From positions 10,454 through 74,453 of the forward strand of contig JAVWVS010000009.1 in assembly GCA_036666555.1 (NCBI GenBank): a DNA stretch of 64,000 nt, in the 5' to 3' direction. The position numbers and the translations under genes are program-made. Below, one piece after another: positions 7,119-14,467 of the stretch. The notes beneath the pieces were generated by a model. It was not told the DNA's origin and did no database searches. It was given only the letters and a program-made list of their open reading frames with translations. The DNA is from UMGS1251 sp036666555. GTDB taxonomy: Bacteria; Bacillota; Clostridia; Lachnospirales; Lachnospiraceae. Position 1 is the stretch's first letter; the number at the start of each line of letters is the position of its first letter.

Positions 7119-8759
7119 TTAGTCATCTGCTTCTTCATCTTCGGTAACGGTATAGGTCTGACGTTTTCTTGCCATTTCATCATTGGCCAGATACTCATCA
7201 TAGCTTGTGATTTTATCAATCATCTTGCCACCTGGTACAATCTCCATAATGCGGTTGGCAGTGGTTTCTACAATCTGGTGATCACGAGAGGTGAAAAGAA
7301 GTACTCCCGGGAACTTGGTCATGCCGTTATTTAATGCGGTAATGGATTCCATATCCAAATGGTTGGTGGGCTCGTCAAGAACTAAAACGTTGGCACCGGA
7401 AATCATCATCTTTGAGAGGAGGCAACGTACTTTTTCTCCTCCGGAAAGGATTTTCACCTTTTTAATACCATCGTCTCCGGCAAAGAGCATACGGCCAAGG
7501 AATCCACGAACGTAGGTTACATCTTTAATTTCAGAGTATTGCATCAACCAGTCAGCAATGGAATAATCATTATTAAATTCTGCAGAACTGTCTTTGGGGA
7601 AGTAAGCCTGACTGGTGGTCACGCCCCATTTGTAAGTGCCTGTATCGGGTTCCATTTCTCCGGTGAGAATCTTGAACAATACTGTTTTGGCAAGCTCATT
7701 GCTTCCGACGAAGGCAACTTTGTCTTCTCGGTTCAGCGTAAAGGTTAAGTCATCTAATATTTTTTCACCATCGATGGTCTTAGAAAGGCCCTCTACCGAA
7801 AGCACTTCATTACCAATTTCACGCTCCGGTTTAAAGTCAATATAAGGATACTTTCGACTGGAAGGACGAATGTCATCCAGTTCGATTTTTTCCAGCGCAC
7901 GTTTTCTGGAGGTGGCTTGTTTGGACTTGGATGCATTGGCACTGAAACGAGAAATAAAGTCTTGTAATTCTTTGATTTTTTCTTCTTTTTTCTTATTGGA
8001 TTCCTTCATCTGACGGACCGCTAATTGACTGGATTCGTACCAGAAATCATAGTTGCCGGCATAAAGCTGAATCTTTCCATAGTCGATATCGGCGATATGG
8101 GTACAGACTTTGTTGAGAAAATAACGGTCATGGGATACCACAATAACGGTATTTTCAAAGTTGATCAAGAACTCTTCTAACCATGCAATGGCATCCAGAT
8201 CCAAATGGTTGGTAGGCTCATCTAAAAGTAAAATATCCGGGTTGCCAAAGAGTGCCTGGGCAAGCAATACTTTGACTTTCATAGAACCGGTTAAATCTTT
8301 CATCCGTTTATCATGCAAATCCGTTTCAATACCAAGTCCATTGAGTAAAGAGGCTGCGTTGGATTCAGATTCCCAACCATCCATGGTGGCAAACTCCCCT
8401 TCTAATTCACTGGCTTTGATACCATCGGCATCGGTAAAGTCTTCTTTGGCATAAATCGCTTCTTTTTCTTTCATGATCTCATAGAGGCGTTTATTACCCA
8501 TAATGACCGTATCTAAAACCTGACACTCGTCATATTTATAGTGATCTTGTTGTAGAAAGGAAAGACGGTCTCCCGGTGTGATGATTACATCTCCATTGGT
8601 AGAATCCAACTGTCCGGAAAGAATGCGTAGAAAAGTAGATTTACCTGCACCATTGGCGCCAATCATACCGTAGCAGTTCCCTTCTGTAAATTTAATACTA
8701 ACATCTTCGAAGAGGGCTTTTTTCCCTAGTCTTAATGTGACATTGCTTGTACTAATCAT
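7119..8759 (-). CDS. ABC-F family ATPase (YkpA/YbiT-like)
   Basis: A 546-residue soluble protein with two ABC ATPase domains and no membrane segments, as in ABC-F translation factors or ribosome-protection proteins. Domain 1 has Walker A GANGAGKST (residues 34-42), a signature that deviates from LSGGQ (LTGSMKVKVLLAQ) and Walker B LLLDEPTNHLD. The linker between domains contains a Lys/Glu-rich coiled coil. Domain 2 has a degenerate Walker A (VGSNELAKTVLF near residue 350) but a good LSGGEKVRCLLS signature and DEPTNHLD. This pattern fits the YbiT/YkpA subgroup rather than drug-resistance members. I chose ATG 8759, preceded by AAGGGAGAA; an upstream in-frame start adds 24 residues without RBS. 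Acidic tail. Confidence 0.9.
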   Translation of the reverse strand: MISTSNVTLRLGKKALFEDVSIKFTEGNCYGMIGANGAGKSTFLRILSGQLDSTNGDVIITPGDRLSFLQQDHYKYDECQVLDTVIMGNKRLYEIMKEKEAIYAKEDFTDADGIKASELEGEFATMDGWESESNAASLLNGLGIETDLHDKRMKDLTGSMKVKVLLAQALFGNPDILLLDEPTNHLDLDAIAWLEEFLINFENTVIVVSHDRYFLNKVCTHIADIDYGKIQLYAGNYDFWYESSQLAVRQMKESNKKKEEKIKELQDFISRFSANASKSKQATSRKRALEKIELDDIRPSSRKYPYIDFKPEREIGNEVLSVEGLSKTIDGEKILDDLTFTLNREDKVAFVGSNELAKTVLFKILTGEMEPDTGTYKWGVTTSQAYFPKDSSAEFNNDYSIADWLMQYSEIKDVTYVRGFLGRMLFAGDDGIKKVKILSGGEKVRCLLSKMMISGANVLVLDEPTNHLDMESITALNNGMTKFPGVLLFTSRDHQIVETTANRIMEIVPGGKMIDKITSYDEYLANDEMARKRQTYTVTEDEEADD

Positions 8760-8923
8760 GTGTGTTCTCCCTTGCTTAAATAAAATGAAAGCTCCACCGA
8801 TTATATTACCATGAGAATGAGGTGTTGGCAATATGAAGACGGCTTTTCAAGAAAAATAACAGGAAAAGGTTTTCGGAATCCATAAAACAGTATATAATAA
8901 AAAAGAAAGCGAGGCGCAAAATT

Positions 8924-9781
8924 ATGAAAGAAGCAACATTGGTTTTAGAAGGCGGAGCAACCAGAGGCGTATTCACATCGGGCGTATTGGATTATCTGAT
9001 GGAACAAAATTTGTACCTGTCCCATGTCATTGGGGTGTCGGCCGGATCTTGCAATGCATTAAATTATGTGTCGAAACAAAAAGAAAGAACCAAAAAATGT
9101 ACCATACATACAGAAAAGAAGTATAATTTTCATCATGGGATACGTAAATTTGTAAAGAAAAAAAGTTTGTTGGATATGGATATGATCTTTGAAAGATATC
9201 CGAAGGAGTTGTTTCCCTTTGATTATGATACTTATTTTACATCGGAAATGGTCTGCGAAATTGTGGCAACGAATTGTGAGACCGGAAAAGCAGAATATTT
9301 GACAGAGACACAAGATGAGGATCGGTTAATGAAGCTTTCCCGAGCATCCAGTAGTATGCCATTGCTTGCACCCATTGTAAATATAGACCATGTCCCCTAC
9401 TTGGATGGAGGGCTGGCGGACTCGCTACCATTGAACAGAGCGGTTCAATTAGGAAATCCCAAGATGGTTTTCGTATTGACCAGAAATCCGGGATATCGGA
9501 AACAACCAATTAGTAAAGGCCTGGCAGATTTGTATCGTCGTTCCTATAAGAAATATCCGAAATTGGTGGAGACTCTTCGCAGGCGAAGCTATTGCTATAA
9601 CCGTACGATGGACAAGATTGAAGAGTTAGAAGAGGCCGGAAAAATTTTTGTGATTCGTCCTCAAGTAAAGGCAATTTCAAAATTAGAGCAAAATTATGAT
9701 GTGCTGTTAGATTTCTACCAACATGGGTATCATCTGATGGAAAAGCAATATCAAAATCTACTTCATTATTTAGACAACTAG
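8924..9781 (+). CDS. patatin-like phospholipase (RssA-type)
   Basis: A 285-residue patatin-family lipid acyl hydrolase. The oxyanion-hole block GGATRGVFTSGVLDYL (residues 8-23) and the nucleophile elbow GVSAGS (about residue 41, Ser43) are followed by the catalytic Asp in YLDGGLADSLP near residue 160, giving the Ser-Asp dyad typical of the family. No signal peptide, so probably cytoplasmic or membrane-peripheral. RBS GCGAGGCG is modest. A TATAAT at 8893-8898 marks a probable promoter. The next gene starts ten bases after its stop, so the two are probably cotranscribed. Confidence 0.88.
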   Translation: MKEATLVLEGGATRGVFTSGVLDYLMEQNLYLSHVIGVSAGSCNALNYVSKQKERTKKCTIHTEKKYNFHHGIRKFVKKKSLLDMDMIFERYPKELFPFDYDTYFTSEMVCEIVATNCETGKAEYLTETQDEDRLMKLSRASSSMPLLAPIVNIDHVPYLDGGLADSLPLNRAVQLGNPKMVFVLTRNPGYRKQPISKGLADLYRRSYKKYPKLVETLRRRSYCYNRTMDKIEELEEAGKIFVIRPQVKAISKLEQNYDVLLDFYQHGYHLMEKQYQNLLHYLDN

Positions 9782-9790
9782 GAGGAAAAA

Positions 9791-10357
9791 ATGGAAATAC
9801 AAGCACTTTTAGATTTTATGACTCTGGCAGAAAAGTTAAAATGCAATACCAGGCATTCGTGGACATCCACGGGAAGAGCTGAAAGTGTGGCAGAGCATAC
9901 ATATCGGTTGTGTATGTTTGCATGGCTGGTAAAGGAAGACTTTCCGGAACTGGACATGGAACGGGTACTGAAAATGTGTCTGTTTCATGATATTGGGGAA
10001 GCCGTGACGGGAGATGTTCCAAGCTTTGAAAAAGGCGAAGCAGAGCAGGAAAAGGAAAATAAGGCATTACGGGATATTGAGCAGATGCTTCCAAAAGAAG
10101 AGAGGGAGGAATTGGCTTGGTATTTAAAAGAAATCGAGGAGAATGAAACAAGAGAATCCAAACTGGTTCATGCTTTAGATAAAATGGAGGCCGTGATTCA
10201 GCACAATGAAGCGCCACTGGATACCTGGCTTCCACTGGAATATGAATTGCAGTGTACCTATGGACAGGAACAGGCAGAAGAATTCGAATACACCAAGCGA
10301 TTGCGAGAAAGATTGTTAAGAGATACGAAAGAAAAAATTGAGGGGAAACAGTGGTAA
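9791..10357 (+). CDS. HD-domain phosphohydrolase (YfbR/HDDC2-like 5'-nucleotidase family)
   Basis: A 188-residue HD hydrolase. Metal-binding residues fit the family: His in AEHTYRL near residue 35, the HD pair in CLFHDIGEAVTGDVPSFEK at about residues 65-82, and a later Asp in ALDKMEAVIQHNE. The DIGEAVTGD block is characteristic of YfbR/HDDC2-type deoxynucleoside 5'-monophosphatases. Cytoplasmic. The RBS TAGGAGGA directly follows the patatin stop codon. The exact substrate is not defined by the sequence. Confidence 0.85.
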   Translation: MEIQALLDFMTLAEKLKCNTRHSWTSTGRAESVAEHTYRLCMFAWLVKEDFPELDMERVLKMCLFHDIGEAVTGDVPSFEKGEAEQEKENKALRDIEQMLPKEEREELAWYLKEIEENETRESKLVHALDKMEAVIQHNEAPLDTWLPLEYELQCTYGQEQAEEFEYTKRLRERLLRDTKEKIEGKQW

Positions 10358-10361
10358 AGCA

Positions 10362-11699
10362 ATGGAAAGTACATTAATGACACAAGGACCAATTTGGAAG
10401 AAAATCACCGTATTCGCCATACCACTTTTTTTCGGAAATCTATTCCAGCAACTATATAATACAGCGGATTCTTTGATTGTAGGAAATTTTCTTGGAAGCA
10501 ATGCGCTGGCGGCAGTCAGTTCTTCCGGCAGTTTGATTTTTCTGTTGGTGGGATTTTTCAATGGTATCTTTGTAGGTGCAGGGGTAGTAGTGGCCAGATA
10601 TTATGGTGCCAGAGATATACCCAAAGTGCAAAGGGCAATCCATACCACAGTGGCACTGGGGATGGTATCCGGAGTGGCACTGACGATTGTTGGAATCATT
10701 TTAACACCACAGATACTGGTTTGGATGGGAACACCCAAAGATGTACTGCCCAATTCCATTTCTTATTTTCGCATTTATTTTTTGGGCTCCTTGGCTTTTG
10801 TGTTGTTCAATGCATGCGTAGGGATTTTACAATCCGTGGGAGACAGTCAGCATCCATTGATATATCTGATGATTTCTTCCGGAATTAATATTGTATTGGA
10901 TTTATTATTTGTAGCAGTATTTCATTGGGGAGTGGGTTCTGCAGCCGTGGCGACGATTATTTCTCAATTTGTCAGTGCCATTTTATGCATGATTCGATTG
11001 ATGAAAAGTCCGGATGATTATAAGGTGACTTTCAGTAAGATTGGATTTGATTCTTTTATGCTCAAGCAGATTATTCGAAATGGTCTTCCTACGGGACTCC
11101 AAAATTCAATTATTTCCATTGCTAATGTGGTAGTTCAGTCTAACATCAACTTATTTGGGAAGATGGCAGTGGCAGGATGTGGGGTATATTCTAAAATTGA
11201 AGGATTCGCATTTTTACCAATCAACTGTTTTTCCATGGGGCTGACTACGTTTATCAGCCAGAATTTAGGGGCAAAAAAGTATGACCGCGCGAAAAAAGGT
11301 GCGAAGTTTGGAATCCTATGCAGTGTTACCATGGCCGAAGTCGTGGGTGTGTGCATTTATCTGGCGGCACCCGTTTTAATCTCTGCCTTTAACAGTTCTG
11401 CCAGCGTGATTGCATTTGGAACCATGCAGGCCAGAACCGAGGCTTTGTTTTATTGTCTGCTGGCATTTTCCCACTGTGTTGCAGGTATTATGCGCGGAGC
11501 AGGAAAGTCTATGGTACCCATGTTCGTGATGCTGGTGTGTTGGTGCATCATCCGGGTTTCCTACATCACAGTCATCGTACATTACATTCCCAAGATTCAA
11601 GTGGTGTTCTGGGCATATCCTCTGACCTGGTCCTTAAGTTCCCTTGTATTTTTATTCTTTTTGATAAAATCAAATTGGATTCGTGGATACGAAAACTAA
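10362..11699 (+). CDS. MATE family efflux transporter
   Basis: About 445 residues with twelve predicted hydrophobic segments, a multi-antimicrobial extrusion protein that would export drugs or metabolites using a Na+ or H+ gradient. Family blocks include IPLFFGNLFQQLYNTADSLIVG at the N-terminus (first part IPLFFGNLFQQLY) and GLPTGLQNSIISIANVVVQ in the middle. The ATG at 10362 follows the upstream stop by four bases; its RBS is poor, and a TTG at 10338 with overlap into the HD gene is an alternative. Its TAA overlaps the convergent truA stop codon (shared bases 11697-11698). Confidence 0.9.
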   Translation: MESTLMTQGPIWKKITVFAIPLFFGNLFQQLYNTADSLIVGNFLGSNALAAVSSSGSLIFLLVGFFNGIFVGAGVVVARYYGARDIPKVQRAIHTTVALGMVSGVALTIVGIILTPQILVWMGTPKDVLPNSISYFRIYFLGSLAFVLFNACVGILQSVGDSQHPLIYLMISSGINIVLDLLFVAVFHWGVGSAAVATIISQFVSAILCMIRLMKSPDDYKVTFSKIGFDSFMLKQIIRNGLPTGLQNSIISIANVVVQSNINLFGKMAVAGCGVYSKIEGFAFLPINCFSMGLTTFISQNLGAKKYDRAKKGAKFGILCSVTMAEVVGVCIYLAAPVLISAFNSSASVIAFGTMQARTEALFYCLLAFSHCVAGIMRGAGKSMVPMFVMLVCWCIIRVSYITVIVHYIPKIQVVFWAYPLTWSLSSLVFLFFLIKSNWIRGYEN

Positions 11700-12436
11700 T
11701 AAATGACTTCCTGTAAAAATAGTCCTTTGGGATCCGCAGGTGCACTGGCAACGGTTAAATCTTTGGGGTCTAAAATCCCAGTCATCTCTTCGATTTTACG
11801 TTTCCCTAGGCCTACATCCAGTAACGTAGCAGCAAGCATACGAGTCATGTTGTGTAGAAAATCATTAGCTTGAAGGGTAATCTGAATTTCTTCACCGGTA
11901 TCTAAGATTTCCACGCGAGAAAGCTTTTTACTGGTGGATTTACTTTTTTTTGCAGTAGAAAAATCTTTGAAATCATGGGTTCCGGTGAGTAAAAGAGCAG
12001 CTTGTCGCATTTTTTCTACATCCGGTTTTTGGAAAGAATAATAGGTATATTTGCGGTCGAATACACTGGGCACTTCGCTGACGGCCACGCGATAGAGATA
12101 GACACGGGAGGTGGCATTTAAGCTTGCATGGAAGCGCTCCGGTTTTTCTTCCACATTTAAAACGGCAATATCCATAGGAAGGTAGCGATTTAAATAGTGT
12201 TTGATTTCGTACTCTTTCAAAGCAGAGGCAGTCTTGAAATTCGCAATCTGTCCATGGGCATGGACACCTACTTCGGTTCTGGAACCACAAAACAGTTCCA
12301 CTTCTTCACCGGTCATTTTTTGAATTACTTCTATTATTTTATTCGAGATGGTATTTTCTGACTCTCCTTTGCCAAGTCTCGTCCAACCTTGGTAGCGGCT
12401 TCCGTCGTATTGTAATGTTAGTTTTATATTTCGCAT
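11696..12436 (-). CDS. truA: tRNA pseudouridine synthase A
   Basis: A 246-residue TruA, which makes pseudouridine at positions 38-40 of tRNA anticodon stems. The N-terminal LTLQYDGSRYQGW block and the catalytic Asp segment CGSRTEVGVHAHGQIANF are present; in most TruA proteins this reads GRTDAGVHA, so here Glu (E in RTEVGVH) stands where Asp is usual, which is noteworthy. Later blocks FHNMTRMLAATLLDVG-like (FLHNMTRMLAATL) are normal. ATG 12436 is preceded by AAGGAGAA. A longer in-frame start exists 30 codons upstream but lacks a good RBS. Confidence 0.92.
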   Translation of the reverse strand: MRNIKLTLQYDGSRYQGWTRLGKGESENTISNKIIEVIQKMTGEEVELFCGSRTEVGVHAHGQIANFKTASALKEYEIKHYLNRYLPMDIAVLNVEEKPERFHASLNATSRVYLYRVAVSEVPSVFDRKYTYYSFQKPDVEKMRQAALLLTGTHDFKDFSTAKKSKSTSKKLSRVEILDTGEEIQITLQANDFLHNMTRMLAATLLDVGLGKRKIEEMTGILDPKDLTVASAPADPKGLFLQEVIY

Positions 12437-12504
12437 GTGTTCTCCTTGTTTGTGTGATGCGGGTTTTCGAGTGGAAAGTAGTTTTAGTATAACAAAGATT
12501 ATGA

Positions 12505-12510
12505 TATAAT
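12505..12510 (+). promoter_or_regulatory. -10 element for thioesterase gene
   Basis: Perfect TATAAT 35 bases before the ATG at 12545; the -35 region is weak (T-rich). Confidence 0.4.
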
Positions 12511-12544
12511 AAAAGCACTTTGACAAGATTCGGAGGAAAAGAAA

Positions 12545-13021
12545 ATGGAATTAATAGAACGAACCGTAGAAGAGTCGATTGTGGAGACAGTCCATATGGT
12601 GCGTCCCAACCACCTAAATGGTGCAGGACGACTATTTGGTGGGATATTGATGCAATGGATTGATGAGGCGGCAGGATTGGTAGCAAAACGCCACACTCGA
12701 TCAAATGTGATTACGGCATCGGTAGATAATCTACGATTTTTAAAAGGTGCTTACCAAGGAGATGTGGTGGTTTTAATTGGGAAGGCAACTTTTGTGGGCA
12801 GAACCTCTATGGAAGTCCGAGTGGACACTTATGTGGAGAATATGGAAATGGAGAGAAGAGCTATCAACCGAGCGTATTTTACCATGGTGGCCCTTGATCA
12901 AGAAGATAAGCCTACGCCGGTTCCGGGTCTGATTATTCGGACGGAATCGGAGAAGGCAGAATGGGAAGCCGGCGAGAAACGCCGGGAAATGCGTGTTCTT
13001 CGAAAAGAAGAAGGATTTTAA
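12545..13021 (+). CDS. acyl-CoA thioesterase, hotdog fold (YciA/BACH-like)
   Basis: A 158-residue single hotdog domain. The signature HLNGAGRLFGGILMQWIDEAAG (shown here as FGGILMQWIDEAAG, residues 36-49) contains the catalytic Asp/Glu of acyl-CoA thioesterases, followed by ASVDNLRFLKGAYQGD and GRTSMEVRVD. It would hydrolyse acyl-CoA to free acid and CoA in the cytoplasm. RBS CGGAGGAAAAGAAA. The C-terminal 20 residues are charged. It stands alone between divergent truA and a convergent minus-strand pair. Confidence 0.9.
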   Translation: MELIERTVEESIVETVHMVRPNHLNGAGRLFGGILMQWIDEAAGLVAKRHTRSNVITASVDNLRFLKGAYQGDVVVLIGKATFVGRTSMEVRVDTYVENMEMERRAINRAYFTMVALDQEDKPTPVPGLIIRTESEKAEWEAGEKRREMRVLRKEEGF

Positions 13022-13026
13022 TGATT

Positions 13027-13314
13027 TCATTTTTTGTTTTTTAAAAGAGAACTGACCGCACGGAGTGTTTGATCAATCTGGGTCTGTTCTTTTTTTGATT
13101 TTCCATTTTTCATTAATTCTAAGATTAAGGACATTTCTTCGGAGGTAAATCGAATTCCTTCTTTGTTGGCACCGGTAATCAGTGCCAGAAGTACGGGAGC
13201 AAGATTGTTGCCACTTTTCCCCTGGGTCTGCTGGGCGGCTGTTTTGATCAACTCCAATTTTACCGGGTCAATATTTTTCATTGCCGGGTGATTCATCCAT
13301 GCATTCATATCCAT
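13027..13314 (-). CDS. small conserved-looking protein of unknown function
   Basis: A 95-residue protein, not assigned to a family. It begins MDMNAWMNHPAMKNIDPVKLEL and has helical content with GNNLAPVLLALITGANKEG and SEEMSLILELMKNGKS in the centre. I chose the ATG at 13314, about ten bases after AAAGGA; ATGs three and two codons earlier (13323, 13320) are alternatives but too close to the RBS. Its 5' end overlaps the 3' end of the upstream gene by about 47 bases in another frame, which indicates translational coupling. I recall similar short proteins in other Clostridia without a known role. Confidence 0.7.
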   Translation of the reverse strand: MDMNAWMNHPAMKNIDPVKLELIKTAAQQTQGKSGNNLAPVLLALITGANKEGIRFTSEEMSLILELMKNGKSKKEQTQIDQTLRAVSSLLKNKK

Positions 13315-13789
13315 TTTCATCATTTCCTTTCTGAGCTTTTTCCATGTTTGCTTCTGTTTCGAACATAGTGCTATACATCTGATACATTTCCTGCTGTTCC
13401 GGTGTCAGCATTCCTTTCATCATATCAAGGGGATTGATGCCGTCCCCGGTATCTGCCGTTTGAAAAGAAGAAACCAGTTCCATCATACTCATCATATTCA
13501 AAACCTTTTCAATGGTTCCGGAACCATTGGCAGATAAATAAGGTTTCATTTCCTTTATCATATCTGCAGGGGATACAATTTCACGGTCAAAATCCTGAAT
13601 ATGTATATCCGAGCCAAAATTCTGGAATACTGACATGGTACGTTGCAGTTCCATAAATTTTACATATACGGCGAGAAACTGCTGGCGGGCAGGAGGCGTA
13701 TATGGAATCAGCAGTTTCAGTGTTTGTAATTCTTGAGAAGAAACCAGCTGGTCAAGTGGTGTCATAGGTGTTTTTTCGTTTTGTTCCAT
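13268..13789 (-). CDS. protein of unknown function, partner of the overlapping 95-residue gene
   Basis: A 173-residue soluble protein without a recognised family. RBS TTAGGAGGACCT precedes the ATG. It is Met- and Gln-rich, predicted mostly helical, with segments LLIPYTPPARQQFLAVYVKFMELQ and LDMMKGMLTPEQQEMYQMYS-like helices (key pieces YTPPARQQFL and MMKGMLTPEQQEM). No signal peptide or membrane segment. It precedes and overlaps the 95-residue gene on the same strand, so the two are probably made together and may interact. Function cannot be inferred. Confidence 0.7.
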   Translation of the reverse strand: MEQNEKTPMTPLDQLVSSQELQTLKLLIPYTPPARQQFLAVYVKFMELQRTMSVFQNFGSDIHIQDFDREIVSPADMIKEMKPYLSANGSGTIEKVLNMMSMMELVSSFQTADTGDGINPLDMMKGMLTPEQQEMYQMYSTMFETEANMEKAQKGNDENGYECMDESPGNEKY

Positions 13790-13853
13790 AGGTCCTCCTA
13801 ACTATCACGTTGTAAATATATATGAGGAAGAAAACGAAAATATGAAAAATTCA

Positions 13854-13859
13854 TATAAT
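13854..13859 (+). promoter_or_regulatory. -10 element for the 47-residue peptide gene
   Basis: TATAAT 28 bases before the GTG start at 13888; the region upstream is AT-rich with no clear -35. Confidence 0.4.
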
Positions 13860-13887
13860 AAAAGGGAAGCATAAAGGAGGTTTCAAA

Positions 13888-14031
13888 GTGGGGAAACGAT
13901 TAATTATTGATGGAACAGCAGTTTATGAGTTAGATGAAGATTGTATGCTCAAGAAAAAAGCCGAGGAAAAGAACGAAGAGGGAACACAGAAAGAACATGG
14001 GGAAGAACATCACACCAAAAAACAGAGATAG
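13888..14031 (+). CDS. 47-residue charged peptide, GTG start
   Basis: A short gene with an almost ideal RBS (AAAGGAGG, seven bases before GTG) and a strong terminator directly after its TAG. The product starts (M)GKRLIIDGTAVYELDEDC and ends in a Lys/Glu/His-rich tail. The N-terminal half looks like a small beta hairpin followed by Asp/Glu; I recall similar short clostridial proteins beginning GKRLVIDGNAVYE, but function is unknown. Support for being real: RBS, promoter-like TATAAT and terminator all in register. Confidence 0.7.
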   Translation: MGKRLIIDGTAVYELDEDCMLKKKAEEKNEEGTQKEHGEEHHTKKQR

Positions 14032-14064
14032 AAAAAGGGGGATGCATGTTGCATCCCCCTTTTT
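14032..14064. terminator. strong bidirectional intrinsic terminator
   Basis: A perfect 15-bp stem (14032-14046 with 14050-14064) around loop TGT, starting with five As and ending with five Ts. It serves the 47-residue gene and the convergent Cys/Gly-rich gene. Confidence 0.92.
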
Positions 14065-14075
14065 CTATGTGAAAA

Positions 14076-14321
14076 TTAGCAGCACATGGATCCGCCACCG
14101 CCACCAAGTCCGCCACCGCAGCAGCACAGCAATAAGATAATCCACAGACAGCTGTCACCACCACCGCCACAGCCTCCACCGCCGCCACAGCCACAGCTGT
14201 CACCACCGCCACCGATTCCGCCACCGCAGCAGCAAAGGAGCAAGATGATCCAAAGGCAGGAAGAGCCCCCTTTACTAGACTCGCAGCTACATCCACAGTT
14301 TGTTGCAGTTAAATCACTCAT
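14076..14321 (-). CDS. Cys/Gly-rich small protein with duplicated hydrophobic-Cys segment
   Basis: An 81-residue protein with 16 Cys and 28 Gly. The N-terminus is MSDLTATNCGCSC. Two copies of SCLWIILLLCCCGGG follow, separated by a Gly/Cys-rich spacer, and each ends in a Gly run; the last residues are MCC. The RBS GGAGGATTT precedes the ATG and a strong terminator follows, which supports expression. It resembles proteins that databases label as chorion class high-cysteine HCB protein 13 in Clostridia, a label without functional meaning. Each LWIILLL block is too short for an ordinary transmembrane helix. Possible roles, all inference: sporulation coat or envelope component, metal/thiol store, or a modified peptide. 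Confidence 0.75.
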   Translation of the reverse strand: MSDLTATNCGCSCESSKGGSSCLWIILLLCCCGGGIGGGGDSCGCGGGGGCGGGGDSCLWIILLLCCCGGGLGGGGGSMCC

Positions 14322-14467
14322 GTTAAATCCTCCATATATGTTTATTTACATTTCTATAGTATGTAGGTAGGCTTAATTATGTTTCTATAATTATGAAAAA
14401 TTTTTCCACTGGAAAATAAAATATAACTTTGGTACTATAAGAAGAGTGAATAAAGTACATCAAAGAA

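Noticed and set aside
10338..10361. TTG start at 10338 for the first MATE gene
   Set aside because: It would overlap the HD hydrolase gene; ATG 10362 just after that gene's stop is preferred, although its RBS is weak.
13027..13789. Single gene broken by a frameshift
   Set aside because: The downstream frame has its own RBS and a Met-rich sensible start, and both products look complete; true overlap is more likely.
13949..14370. Long open frames on both strands opposite the Cys/Gly-rich gene (Pro-rich on plus, Ala/Val-rich on minus)
   Set aside because: They are antisense or frame shadows of the Gly/Cys codon repeats; no RBS, and the true gene has RBS and terminator in register.
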